Of a DNA stretch of 54,899 nt, positions 16,769-24,959 are shown piece by piece (the stretch's first letter is position 1; each line of letters begins with the position of its first letter). The notes below the pieces were generated by a model. It did no database searches. It had not been told where the DNA came from and saw nothing but the letters and a program-made list of their open reading frames with translations. The DNA lies in NCBI GenBank assembly GCA_018898455.1, contig JAHIJO010000041.1, forward strand, positions 1 to 54,899. The letters run 5' to 3'. The position numbers and the translations under genes were made by a program. The DNA comes from Verrucomicrobiota bacterium. GTDB lineage: Bacteria; Verrucomicrobiota; Kiritimatiellia; JAAZAB01.

Positions 16769-18102
16769 TGAAGAATTCAACCAACGATCTGGAACAGGCC
16801 TTGGCGGCATTGAACCTCACATCCGCCGGCGAGTCGTGGCGGAAATCATGGCCGGCCTCGCAGGCATTATTCGATCCCGGCAAATTATTTTTCCTCAACC
16901 CGGAATTCGTCGCCGACACCTGCCGGACACTGGGCATGGCCGCCGATGTCCGTGATGCCCTGATCCGGGCCCTGGATATCTTTAACCGGCATCCGGAGCT
17001 TCACCGCCTGGCCTGGCATGGTCATGTTCTCCTGTTTCAGACACCCGGCGACACCCTTCGTTTTGATGAATGGCCCCGCATTCCGCGCGAACTGGGTGAA
17101 TCCGCGACCCTGTTCTATGCCTTCGTTGTACTTTCGGGTGTTCCCGCCTTGCTGAAAAAGCAGCGCGACCTGGGCATTCCGGAATCGATCACCCTGGACA
17201 CCTTGAGCGATATTGAATTATGGATCAAGGAGCACCGGAACCAATATGGCATCTTGGGACTGGATGCGATTGGCTGGCTGTATAATCATATGTCCGGCCG
17301 GCTGTTCAAGATTGGACGCCTGCAATTCCGCTTCGAGGTTTGGGACTATGATTTGCATGCATTCCGGCGCCGGCAGTCCCGACAGGCAATTCTATTGGCC
17401 GGGGACAAGATGCCGTTCCGCGAGGACGGCCAGTTTGCCGATGCCGATGGAGCTGCGGACGCGGCGCCCGCTTGGGTTTCCATATTTGACACATCGCGGG
17501 CCGGTGTGATCCGGGGCCACCCGATTGCGCCGGAAGGCCATGCCCGCCCCAACACCGTCGAGCTGGCCCGGGCGGAGTGGGATGAAATATTCAAAAAGGG
17601 CGATCCGGCGCTGGGCGTACATATTCCGGCAACCGGTCCGATGTCGCACCAGGAATGCGGTGAATCGTTTCGGCAGGCCTGCCGGTTTTTCCCGGCCCAT
17701 TTCCCCGACCGTCCCTGGAAGGCCTTCACCTGCACGTCCTGGCTGTTGGACCCCCAGTTTGAGCGGCAGCTTCCGGAATCGTCGAACATCGTCCGGTTCC
17801 TGGGAGAAATGTACCTCCATCCCGTCCCCAAAGCCAATGCCCGGCAAACGTATCAGCGCGTTTTCGGACCGGCCTTCGAGAGCCTGCCGATGGAACGGAT
17901 GGACGAAGCGCCCCAGACCACCTCATTGCAACGGATCCTGGTTCAGCATGTCAAAGCCGGCAAGCGCTGGCGCATGGGTGGATGCGTACTGTTTCCCGAA
18001 GACCTGGACTGGAGGGCACAGGTTTATCGGAAAGTCCTGCGGGCAGATCTGCCCGACTTGTCCGCTTATATCGAAAAGCGGTCTTCCGATGCCTTGGGAT
18101 AA
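16768..18102 (+). CDS. acyltransferase-like protein (NAT_N plus GNAT-like C-terminal domain)
   Basis: A 444-residue cytoplasmic protein that resembles the two-domain acyltransferase family with an N-terminal helical domain (about 40-160) and a GNAT-like C-terminal domain (about 160-330). Supporting stretches are LHRLAWHGHVLLF, YGILGLDAIGWLYNHMSG, GRLQFRFEVWDYDLH and the VHIPATGPMSHQECGESF block before FTCTSWLLDPQF. No CoA-binding motif of classic GNAT enzymes stands out. It starts one base inside the kbl stop codon, which implies coupled translation and a role in the same pathway; a substrate made by Kbl or its partners is an attractive but unproven idea. Confidence 0.65.
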   Translation: MKNSTNDLEQALAALNLTSAGESWRKSWPASQALFDPGKLFFLNPEFVADTCRTLGMAADVRDALIRALDIFNRHPELHRLAWHGHVLLFQTPGDTLRFDEWPRIPRELGESATLFYAFVVLSGVPALLKKQRDLGIPESITLDTLSDIELWIKEHRNQYGILGLDAIGWLYNHMSGRLFKIGRLQFRFEVWDYDLHAFRRRQSRQAILLAGDKMPFREDGQFADADGAADAAPAWVSIFDTSRAGVIRGHPIAPEGHARPNTVELARAEWDEIFKKGDPALGVHIPATGPMSHQECGESFRQACRFFPAHFPDRPWKAFTCTSWLLDPQFERQLPESSNIVRFLGEMYLHPVPKANARQTYQRVFGPAFESLPMERMDEAPQTTSLQRILVQHVKAGKRWRMGGCVLFPEDLDWRAQVYRKVLRADLPDLSAYIEKRSSDALG

Positions 18103-18106
18103 TGAG

Positions 18107-18134
18107 TTGCATTTGAGATGCTCCCTGCTATGAT
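18107..18134 (+). promoter_or_regulatory. candidate sigma-70 promoter, possibly leaderless
   Basis: TTGCAT at 18107-18112 and TATGAT at 18129-18134 are 16 bases apart. A start about seven bases after the -10 element would fall on the ATG at 18141, giving an mRNA with almost no leader. No ribosome site precedes that ATG, in agreement. Confidence 0.35.
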
Positions 18135-18140
18135 GCCGCC

Positions 18141-18722
18141 ATGATTCTTCGCCAAAAACCATATATCGGCTGGGTCGCGGCGTTTCTTGCGCTGGTACTG
18201 AATCTTCCGGTGACTGGGGCCGAGAACCAGCCACAGTCTTCCCCACATTCCCTGAGCATCGGCGGACGTTACCACACGGAGCTTTCGGTGTTCACGGACC
18301 TGCCCTACGGCAACGGCGATCTGTCTTACCTCCTGGCCTATCAGTACACGCAGGGGTTCGCCATCTGGCAGTTTGCCTGCGACCTGGGTCCGGACGTCTC
18401 CGGCAAAAAAGAAGTGTATTCCGGTACAACCACCAATATGGTCGGCATTGACTATATCGTCACGCCGCAGTTCAACGTGATCATCAAGGACCGTTTCTTC
18501 CGCGGCGGCGGCGGCATTCGAACCAGCTACATCCGGGACGCCGACGACGAGGGCAAATGGCTGGACCCTTATTGGCAGTTACAGTTTGGCCTGTCGTTCC
18601 CGCTCTCCAATCGGATATCGGTGGATGTCAGCGCTTACTATGTTTATGAACGCTGGGATAAACTGCTGGATTTCAAGTTCGGCGACCTGGAATACGGTGC
18701 CCTGCTGAATTTGGCGTTTTAG
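18141..18722 (+). CDS. exported outer-membrane beta-barrel-like protein
   Basis: A 193-residue protein with a signal peptide (hydrophobic core WVAAFLALVLNLPV, likely cleavage after VTGA) and alternating aromatic-rich strands (GDLSYLLAYQYTQG, ISVDVSAYYVYERW). It ends in LLNLAF with a terminal phenylalanine, the C-terminal signature of outer-membrane beta-barrels. About eight strands would fit. The function is unknown; I do not recognise a named family. It follows the acyltransferase-like gene by 38 bp but has its own promoter-like sequence. Confidence 0.65.
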   Translation: MILRQKPYIGWVAAFLALVLNLPVTGAENQPQSSPHSLSIGGRYHTELSVFTDLPYGNGDLSYLLAYQYTQGFAIWQFACDLGPDVSGKKEVYSGTTTNMVGIDYIVTPQFNVIIKDRFFRGGGGIRTSYIRDADDEGKWLDPYWQLQFGLSFPLSNRISVDVSAYYVYERWDKLLDFKFGDLEYGALLNLAF

Positions 18723-18794
18723 CGTTATGGTAAACAGGTATTACTCTGCACTACTAACATTTGATTTGTTGTTTTTTCAGCAAGATTTCTGGAA

Positions 18795-18917
18795 ACGGGA
18801 CGCCCTGGTCCCGTGCCGACGTTCCGGGGTGAGGGCACCCCGGCTCCAATTGTTGGTGGCCACGGCGCCTGGCAATTGGCCACAGCGCCAAAGGCGCTGA
18901 CGTGGCGGCTAGGCCGC
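18795..18917. repeat. cluster of four hairpins in an intergenic region
   Basis: Stems: ACGGGAC/GTCCCGT (18795-18814), CCGGGGTG/CACCCCGG (18824-18843), AGCGCC/GGCGCT (18884-18898) and GCGGC/GCCGC (18905-18917). A near-identical 12-bp direct repeat GGCCAC(G/A)GCGCC occurs at 18858 and 18878. The second hairpin lacks a U-tract, so this is not a normal terminator. It is probably a REP-like or retro-element-like intergenic repeat. Confidence 0.5.
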
Positions 18918-18958
18918 ACCAAGCTCTCTGTCGCAAAATATCTTTCGGAAATGGTCGC

Positions 18959-19456
18959 ATGCACGCATCACACTCGACAACGAATGATATCTTCAAGATC
19001 GGCGCTGACGGCGTGGATGTTGACGCCCTCATGGCCGGAATCCGGGAGTCGGTGACCCGGAAAATGGAAAGCGGCGTCTATCGTGACGTGCGTGTCGCCC
19101 TTGCCGAAAAATCCAACCTGGTCAACATCAAGGACGACGAAAGCTTCCTTAAATTCTACATCGAGTGCCTGCGCAATGCCGTCTTCGTGGATATCAACGA
19201 TTTTGAAATCCAGGAACGGCGCCGGCTCGGGAGCGGGCTCCTGGTGATCCTGAAAAAGGGCATGTGGGCGTTGTTGAAGTTCTACACCTACCGCCTCTGG
19301 TCCCAGCAGAACCAGGTCAACGGCCTTCTGCTGACGGCCATTGAAGGCCTGGACGACAAGTACCGAAATCGGATCCGGGATATGGAAACCCGGCTGGCGG
19401 CCCTTGAAGGCCCGCGGGGAAAGACGGAATCATGTCCACCACCGCCGAGCGTGTAG
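18959..19456 (+). CDS. small coiled-coil protein upstream of glycosyltransferases
   Basis: A 165-residue protein from ATG 18959 (the frame opens at 18902 within the hairpin cluster, so that start is less likely). It begins with a motif DVDALMAGIRESVTRKMESG, often found at the N-terminus of proteins in surface-glycan clusters, has one hydrophobic or amphipathic stretch near LLVILKKGMWALLKFYTYRLW, and ends in a short coiled coil (YRNRIRDMETRLAALEG). It overlaps the glycosyltransferase start by 25 bp, so translation is coupled. A membrane-docking partner of the glycosyltransferase is a reasonable inference. Confidence 0.6.
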   Translation: MHASHSTTNDIFKIGADGVDVDALMAGIRESVTRKMESGVYRDVRVALAEKSNLVNIKDDESFLKFYIECLRNAVFVDINDFEIQERRRLGSGLLVILKKGMWALLKFYTYRLWSQQNQVNGLLLTAIEGLDDKYRNRIRDMETRLAALEGPRGKTESCPPPPSV

Positions 19457-20622
19457 CCTTTGTCTGCCCGCGGTTCGCCGAAGGCGCCACTGTGGGCGGC
19501 GCGGAAACCCTTTTGCGAAACCTGGCCGAGCACACCGCCGCCGCGGGCCGGCGCGTAACATTCCTAACTACCTGCGCCACGAATCATTTCACCTGGCGGA
19601 ACGAACGGCCTCCCGGCCAACTTCGTATCCGTAACCTGGATGTCCGCTTCTTCCCCGTCGACGAAGATCGCGACCTGGAGGCGTTTCTGCGCGTCCAGGA
19701 CGTCATCAGCCGGAAAGGCCACTACAGCGCCGACGATGAAATGACCTGGCTCCGCAACAGCGTCAACAGCCGGGCACTGTACCGGCATCTCGAAGACCAT
19801 GGCTCCGATTATGACCGGATCGTCATCGGACCGTATCTGTTCGGCCTGGCCGTCTTTGCCGCGCGGATTCATCCCGGCAAAACTTTCCTGGTGCCCTGCC
19901 TGCATGACGAGGGATTCGCCTATGCCCGCGTCTTTGGGGAACTGTTCCGAAGCGTGCGGGGAATCCTGTTCAATTCCGAGCCCGAGCGCGACTTGGCCCG
20001 CCGGCTTTACGATCTGCCCAAATCCTGCGGCGCCGTTGTTGGCATGGGACTGGACGACTTCACGGTCTCAGCCGATGCCTTCGCGCGCCGCCGGGGACTG
20101 ACCACGCCCTATATCATGTTCGCGGGGCGGCGCGAAGCGGGCAAAGGCATTCCGCTGCTGATGGATTACCTGGCCCTCTTCCGCAAACGCACGCGCCTGG
20201 ATGTCAAGCTGGTCCTGACCGGAACCGGATCGATTAATCCCCCTGCAGAACTGGCGCCGCACATCCTGGATGCCGGGTTCGTGTCCGAGGAGGAAAAGCA
20301 TGCGGCCCTGGCCGGCGCCGCCGTGTTCTGCCACCCGTCGGTCAATGAAAGTTTCGGCATCGTCATCCTGGAATCCTGGCTGGCACGGACCCCGGTCCTG
20401 GTGCACGGCCGCTGCAACGTCACCCGGTATCACTGCCGGAAAAGCAACGGCGGGTTGTGGTTCATGATCTATCCCGAATTCGAGGAAGCGCTGGCGTGTT
20501 TGTTGCAGAACGAGAAATTGCGCCGGGCCCTGGGCGAATCGGGCCGGCGTTACGTCCTCCGGGAATATGCCTGGAACAGCATCGAGCGCAAACTGCTGAA
20601 GGCGCTGGATGAAACCAATTGA
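19432..20622 (+). CDS. family 4 glycosyltransferase
   Basis: A retaining GT-B glycosyltransferase of 396 residues. The N-terminal domain starts with VAFVCPRFAEGATVGGAETLLRN, with the glycine-rich loop for the acceptor side. The C-terminal domain has MFAGRREAGKGIPLLMDYLA and the donor-binding EX7E motif in HPSVNESFGIVILE. It probably adds a sugar from a nucleotide donor to a surface glycan on the cytoplasmic face. Sugar and linkage are unknown. It starts within the previous gene and is followed 27 bp later by a second family 4 enzyme. Confidence 0.9.
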   Translation: MSTTAERVAFVCPRFAEGATVGGAETLLRNLAEHTAAAGRRVTFLTTCATNHFTWRNERPPGQLRIRNLDVRFFPVDEDRDLEAFLRVQDVISRKGHYSADDEMTWLRNSVNSRALYRHLEDHGSDYDRIVIGPYLFGLAVFAARIHPGKTFLVPCLHDEGFAYARVFGELFRSVRGILFNSEPERDLARRLYDLPKSCGAVVGMGLDDFTVSADAFARRRGLTTPYIMFAGRREAGKGIPLLMDYLALFRKRTRLDVKLVLTGTGSINPPAELAPHILDAGFVSEEEKHAALAGAAVFCHPSVNESFGIVILESWLARTPVLVHGRCNVTRYHCRKSNGGLWFMIYPEFEEALACLLQNEKLRRALGESGRRYVLREYAWNSIERKLLKALDETN

Positions 20623-20649
20623 GAACCATCACATGAGGGAAGCCGCGTC

Positions 20650-21723
20650 ATGAAGGCCATTCATCAACTGGTCGCCGGGTTCGCCTCCGGCGATGCCATC
20701 AGCAATGAAGCCCGCGTCTTGCGCGCGCTGTTCCGTTCATGGGGCTATGAATCCGAGATTTTCAGCGAACCCCGTTGTATCTCGCCGGTTCTGCGCCAGG
20801 ATGCCCACGACATCGCCCAACTGGCGGCGGCGGCCAGGACGGACGACCTCGCGCTATTGCATCTTTCCATCGGTTCCGTCGTCAACGACCTGTTTGCCGC
20901 CCTGCCCTGCCGACGGACGATGATTTATCACAATATGACGCCGGCAACGTATTTCCAGGGCATCAATGAATCCATAAGTCGTGACCTGGTCCAGGGCCGG
21001 AAACAGGCGCGCGCGTTGGCCGGTGCGGCTTCAGTCGTGATGGCGGACAGCCACTACAATGCTGACGAACTGGCGGCGCTGGGCTACGGAGCGGTCCAGG
21101 TTCTGCCGCTACTGCTGGACTTCAGCCGGATTCGAGCGCGGCCGGACCGGGGCATCCTGCGGACATTCAACGACGGCAAGGCCAATATCCTGTTCGTTGG
21201 CCGGTGCGTGCCGAACAAGCGGATTGAGGACATTCTCAGCGCCTTCCATTATTTCCAGAAGTGCGTCGAACCGGATTCGCGCCTGATCCTGGTGGGTTCC
21301 CATGCCGGCCTGGAAAAATACCATATGCTCTTGAAGGCAATGGCCCATGACCTGGGACTGCGCAATGTTCAGTTCACCGGATCGGTGTCCCAGGAAGTGT
21401 TGAGCGCCTGCTATGAAGCCGCCGACCTGTTTCTCTGCATGAGCGAGCATGAGGGCTTCTGCATTCCGCTCATCGAAAGCATGACCTACGATGTGCCCAT
21501 CCTGGCTTATGCCGCCGCCGCCGTGCCGGAGACCCTGGGCGGCGCGGGGGTTCTGTTTCAGGAAAAACGGTGGGACCTGATTTCCGAGATGATGGGTCAT
21601 CTTCACCGGAACCCGGATCTGCGCAAGGCGGTGTTGGTGAAGCAGAGACAGCGGCTCGCCGGCTACGAAAGCCTCAACCTGGAAGACGAACTCCGGAATT
21701 GCCTGGCGTCTTTGCTCCCGTGA
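20650..21723 (+). CDS. family 4 glycosyltransferase
   Basis: A second GT-B enzyme of 357 residues. Recognisable parts are HQLVAGFASGDAISNEARVLR at the acceptor domain, NILFVGRCVPNKRIEDILSAF opening the donor domain, and EX7E in MSEHEGFCIPLIE. GAGGGAAG precedes the ATG. The opening resembles GT4 enzymes of O-antigen clusters that add mannose-type residues, though the sugar cannot be named from sequence. It is co-directional with the previous glycosyltransferase and the small coiled-coil protein, so a three-gene surface-glycan unit is likely. Confidence 0.9.
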   Translation: MKAIHQLVAGFASGDAISNEARVLRALFRSWGYESEIFSEPRCISPVLRQDAHDIAQLAAAARTDDLALLHLSIGSVVNDLFAALPCRRTMIYHNMTPATYFQGINESISRDLVQGRKQARALAGAASVVMADSHYNADELAALGYGAVQVLPLLLDFSRIRARPDRGILRTFNDGKANILFVGRCVPNKRIEDILSAFHYFQKCVEPDSRLILVGSHAGLEKYHMLLKAMAHDLGLRNVQFTGSVSQEVLSACYEAADLFLCMSEHEGFCIPLIESMTYDVPILAYAAAAVPETLGGAGVLFQEKRWDLISEMMGHLHRNPDLRKAVLVKQRQRLAGYESLNLEDELRNCLASLLP

Positions 21724-21806
21724 GCGGCAAACGACGAGCCGTGAACAGGCATAGGCCGGCGGTCAGTGTCCTCAATTGCAAATCACCAATCCAAAATCGA
21801 CAATGG

Positions 21807-22271
21807 CTACGTGAGGTTCTGGGTATCATCCGCCGACGGCTCACGCAACTGCTTCAGGATATCTTCGATCTGATCCAGGGCTGTTCGCAAGGCGGTCACC
21901 TGACGTTCCATGGCCTGGAGCCCTTTGACGGCCTTGTTGCGTTGTTGTTCAAGAAAGCGGCGCCGGAAGCGAAGCTCGTCCAGTTCAGTCATCAGCATTC
22001 GGATTTGATCCGGGGATTCCGGAATGGCCATGGTTTCGGCAGAGCTGATTGAATCCCCGGCGTCTTTCACCTCCACGACGCCAAGCCGGTCAATATCGGT
22101 AATATCCACACCTTCCGGAATGGGCACCTCTATTTCCTCGCCACAGTCCGGACAGTGAATGGCCAAGCCTGCTCCGCGATAATCAATCGCCAAGCTCTTG
22201 TCGCAATGAGGGCAGTCAAACACGATGTCATTCTCGCCGAGTTCCTCACGGTTTTCCTTGCTATCAGTCAT
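21807..22271 (-). CDS. zinc-ribbon and coiled-coil protein
   Basis: A 154-residue protein with an N-terminal zinc ribbon (CPHC at 20-23 paired with CPDC at 40-43, in FDCPHCDKSLAIDYRGAGLA) and a C-terminal coiled coil from about residue 90 to 145. The ribbon is of the type that opens many PVC proteins of unknown role. GGTGAG lies upstream of the ATG. It is convergent with the glycosyltransferases. A role in RNA or protein binding is possible but not shown. Confidence 0.7.
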   Translation of the reverse strand: MTDSKENREELGENDIVFDCPHCDKSLAIDYRGAGLAIHCPDCGEEIEVPIPEGVDITDIDRLGVVEVKDAGDSISSAETMAIPESPDQIRMLMTELDELRFRRRFLEQQRNKAVKGLQAMERQVTALRTALDQIEDILKQLREPSADDTQNLT

Positions 22272-22344
22272 GGCTCACCCCCCAGCAATGAAAGGCAAAT
22301 GGGCAAATGGATTCCTTCTACCTTTTGAAGTATGAACCGGAACG

Positions 22345-22366
22345 AAAAATAACTCAAGTTATTTTT
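22345..22366. promoter_or_regulatory. AT-rich perfect palindrome upstream of the aldolase promoter
   Basis: AAAAATAACT at 22345-22354 and AGTTATTTTT at 22357-22366 form a perfect 10-bp stem with a 2-base loop. It lies 17 bp before the -35 box of the aldolase promoter, in the divergent gap. It could be an operator for a dimeric regulator or a bidirectional structure. Confidence 0.45.
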
Positions 22367-22382
22367 CCATCTAAAAAAGAGA

Positions 22383-22411
22383 TTGACGGCGCGACAGGAG
22401 CGGCCTATAAA
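22383..22411 (+). promoter_or_regulatory. sigma-70-type promoter of the aldolase gene
   Basis: TTGACG at 22383-22388 and TATAAA at 22406-22411 have the ideal 17-base spacing. Transcription would begin near 22418, leaving a leader of about 80 bases. This is the best promoter in the window. Confidence 0.6.
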
Positions 22412-22496
22412 TAAATGTTTAGGTTTCGCTTCCCGGCAACAACGCCGGAAATGAAAATCGCAACCAGCATCTCAACATCAACAACGGGGAACTCGC

Positions 22497-23450
22497 ATGA
22501 TCGTCAGCACCAAAGAATTATTCAAGCACGCGTACGGCAAGTATGCCATCGGCGCCTATAACATCAACAACCTGGAACAGACCATGGGCCTGTTCCACGG
22601 CAACCTCGACAGCAAGGCGCCGTTTATCATCCAGATTTCAAAGGGCGCCCGCTCCTACACCGACAAGCGCATGCTGGAGGCCATGATTCGGATGGCCGAC
22701 GCGCTTTTCCCGGACGCGATTTTCGCCGTCCACCTGGATCACGGCGACGAGGAAGCCGCCCTGGACTGCATCAACAGCGGCTTTTACAGCTCCGTCATGA
22801 TTGACGCCAGCATGAAGCCCTATGAGGAAAACATTGCCATTACCGCGCGGATCGTCAAGGCCGCCCATGCCAGGGAAATTTCCGTCGAGGCGGAACTCGG
22901 CCAGCTCGGCGGCGTGGAAGAGCATATTTCCGTGTCCGAAGACCAGGTCCATCTGACCGACCCCGTCCAGGCCGAGGACTTCGTCAAGAAAAGCGGCTGT
23001 GACAGCTTGGCGTGCGCCATCGGCACCAGCCACGGCGCCTACAAGTTTGCCGGCTCGCAGGGCATTCATTTCGAGATTATCGCAGCGATCCAGAAATTGC
23101 TTCCTGGCTTCCCGCTTGTCATGCATGGCTCCAGTTCGGTGCCCAAGAGCGAGGTGGACCGGATCAACGCCGCCGGCGGCGCCATGAAGAACGCCAAAGG
23201 TGTCGACGCCAGCCAATTCCTCAAGGCCGCCAAGCTGGGCGTCACCAAGGTCAATATCGATACCGACGGCCGCCTGGTCTGGTGCCGCGTACACCGCGAG
23301 TATTTCAAGGAACACCCGGAGAATTTCGATCTACGGCCCCCGGGTAAAGTCTTCATGGCCGAGTATGCCAATTACATCGTGGAAAAGAACAACTACCTTG
23401 GCAGTAGCGGCCAGCTGGACGCGGTGCGTGTGTTCCTGAAGAAAACATGA
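22497..23450 (+). CDS. fba: class II fructose-bisphosphate (or tagatose/ketose) aldolase
   Basis: A zinc-dependent class II aldolase of 317 residues. Asp81 and His82 in HLDHGD are the catalytic acid and a zinc ligand, His179 and His210 (VMHGSSSVP) are the other zinc ligands, and NIDTDGRL holds the phosphate-binding and catalytic end. It cleaves a ketose bisphosphate to DHAP and an aldehyde. The exact substrate (fructose, tagatose or another) is not certain. It has its own promoter. The downstream gene makes glycerol-1-phosphate from DHAP, so the two enzymes share DHAP as a metabolite. Confidence 0.88.
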   Translation: MIVSTKELFKHAYGKYAIGAYNINNLEQTMGLFHGNLDSKAPFIIQISKGARSYTDKRMLEAMIRMADALFPDAIFAVHLDHGDEEAALDCINSGFYSSVMIDASMKPYEENIAITARIVKAAHAREISVEAELGQLGGVEEHISVSEDQVHLTDPVQAEDFVKKSGCDSLACAIGTSHGAYKFAGSQGIHFEIIAAIQKLLPGFPLVMHGSSSVPKSEVDRINAAGGAMKNAKGVDASQFLKAAKLGVTKVNIDTDGRLVWCRVHREYFKEHPENFDLRPPGKVFMAEYANYIVEKNNYLGSSGQLDAVRVFLKKT

Positions 23451-23475
23451 TTTCCTGAAAAGTTTTTTATAGAGT

Positions 23476-23499
23476 GCGGGAGTCAGCGCTCCCGCTTTA
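23476..23499 (+). terminator. hairpin terminator-like structure after the aldolase
   Basis: GCGGGAG and CTCCCGC form a 7-bp stem (23476-23495) with a 6-base loop, followed by TTTAT. A second hairpin, ATGGCGCG-CCA-CGCGCCAT, follows at 23499-23517. The U-tract is short, so termination may be partial. Confidence 0.45.
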
Positions 23500-23533
23500 T
23501 GGCGCGCCACGCGCCATTTATCCAAAGTATGAA

Positions 23534-24868
23534 ATGAATCCTGCTGACCTGTTCGGAACCACGTTCGCCTGCGAATGCGGCAAAACCCACTCGGTCCCCA
23601 TCCAGGCCGTTGTTTATTCCGAAACGGCCGTGCAACAACTGCCGGCCATACTTGATCGGCATTTCGCCGAACAGCGGATTTATCCGGCCCATAGCCGGAT
23701 CGCCCTCGTGGCCGATGAACGCACCTGCGCCGTTGCAGGACGGGATTGCGAAAGCGCTCTGAAACTGGCCGGCTGGACTGTTCAAACCCTCATCGTGCCG
23801 GACAGCCCTCATGGCAGTCCCGCCTGCGACGACATCACCCGCGACAGCCTCCGGCTCCGCCTGCTACCATGCGACGGTTTCCTGGCCGTCGGCAGTGGCA
23901 CGGTCAGCGACCTGGTCAAATGGATCGCCTGCGACGCGAAACTCCCCTACGCCATGGTCGCCACGGCGGCCTCCATGAACGGGTATGCCTCCAACAACAT
24001 CGCCCCGGCCATCCGCGGCGTAAAACGGGTGATCAACGGCACCGTGCCGCGGGCCATTCTGGCCGTTCCTTCCATGATAAGCCAGGCGCCGGTTGAGTTG
24101 ACCGCCGCGGGATTCGGTGACGTCCTGGCCAAGCCGGTCAGCATGGCCGACTGGAAGCTCAACCAGATGCTGTTCGACGAATACTACTGTCCCCTTTGCG
24201 CGCAACTGATCCGCGAACTGGAGCCCGGTTACTTGGCGCACCCGGAAGCGATCCGCGCCCGGGAACCGGAAGCGATCGCGGCGCTGTTCCAAGCACTGAT
24301 TTATTCGGGCGTGTCCATGACCATGGCCGGCACATCATTCCCCGCCTCCGGCGGCGAGCACCTGATTTCCCACGCGCTGGACATGACCGCCATGGCCCGG
24401 GGGCTCAAGCATGATTATCACGGACGGCAGGTCGGGCTTGGTACGATCTTCACCTGCGCGCTCTACGAGCGCATATTTGCCCTGGAGTCGCCGACGTTTC
24501 GGACAGTGACCGAACCCACCGATACCGCCTTCTGGACCTCACTGGCCGACGTCGTGGAGGAAGAGCATATCCTCAAGCGGCAGAAAGCGGAGCGCGCTGT
24601 CCAGGAACTGAACCGTCCCGGCATGTGGGACCAGGTCCGGGCAACCCTGGCCCCCACCCTGCGCAAGGCCGCCGAGATCAAGCAATGCCTGCGCGCCGCC
24701 GGCGCCGCGCACCGGATTGAGGATATCGGCTGTACTCGCGAGCATTTCCTGGCGGCGGCCCTCCATTGTCACCAAATGCGCGAGCGCTACACGGTTATTG
24801 ATCTGGCACGCGCCGTTGGGATAATGCCCAAAGCGGCGGATGAAATCATTGAGGAATATCTTGTTTGA
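23534..24868 (+). CDS. araM: sn-glycerol-1-phosphate dehydrogenase (AraM/EgsA family)
   Basis: An iron-type alcohol dehydrogenase superfamily member that reduces DHAP to sn-glycerol-1-phosphate, the archaeal-type lipid backbone. Family hallmarks are TAASMNGYASNNIAPAI, the Asp in GFGDVLAKPVSMADWKL and the metal-binding His residues in ASGGEHLISHALDM and YHGRQVGLGTI. The start at ATG 23534 gives 444 residues and leaves out codons that lie in the hairpin at 23474-23533. The N-terminal FACECGKTHSV is typical of the bacterial branch. Role in PVC bacteria is unsettled. It follows the aldolase by about 80 bp. Confidence 0.87.
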   Translation: MNPADLFGTTFACECGKTHSVPIQAVVYSETAVQQLPAILDRHFAEQRIYPAHSRIALVADERTCAVAGRDCESALKLAGWTVQTLIVPDSPHGSPACDDITRDSLRLRLLPCDGFLAVGSGTVSDLVKWIACDAKLPYAMVATAASMNGYASNNIAPAIRGVKRVINGTVPRAILAVPSMISQAPVELTAAGFGDVLAKPVSMADWKLNQMLFDEYYCPLCAQLIRELEPGYLAHPEAIRAREPEAIAALFQALIYSGVSMTMAGTSFPASGGEHLISHALDMTAMARGLKHDYHGRQVGLGTIFTCALYERIFALESPTFRTVTEPTDTAFWTSLADVVEEEHILKRQKAERAVQELNRPGMWDQVRATLAPTLRKAAEIKQCLRAAGAAHRIEDIGCTREHFLAAALHCHQMRERYTVIDLARAVGIMPKAADEIIEEYLV

Positions 24869-24922
24869 AGTCAGAATTCAGAATAAAGACTCTTTCCCCA
24901 ATTTAAATTTCATTCATTTTAC

Positions 24923-24959
24923 GCTTGCAATATAGAAACGGAGCTTCTATATTGCAAGC
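24923..24959. promoter_or_regulatory. perfect 15-bp inverted repeat abutting the ATPase start codon
   Basis: GCTTGCAATATAGAA at 24923-24937 and TTCTATATTGCAAGC at 24945-24959 are exact reverse complements with a 7-base spacer. The ATG of the ATPase follows at 24960 with no gap. It may be an autoregulatory operator or a translation-blocking hairpin. Confidence 0.6.
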
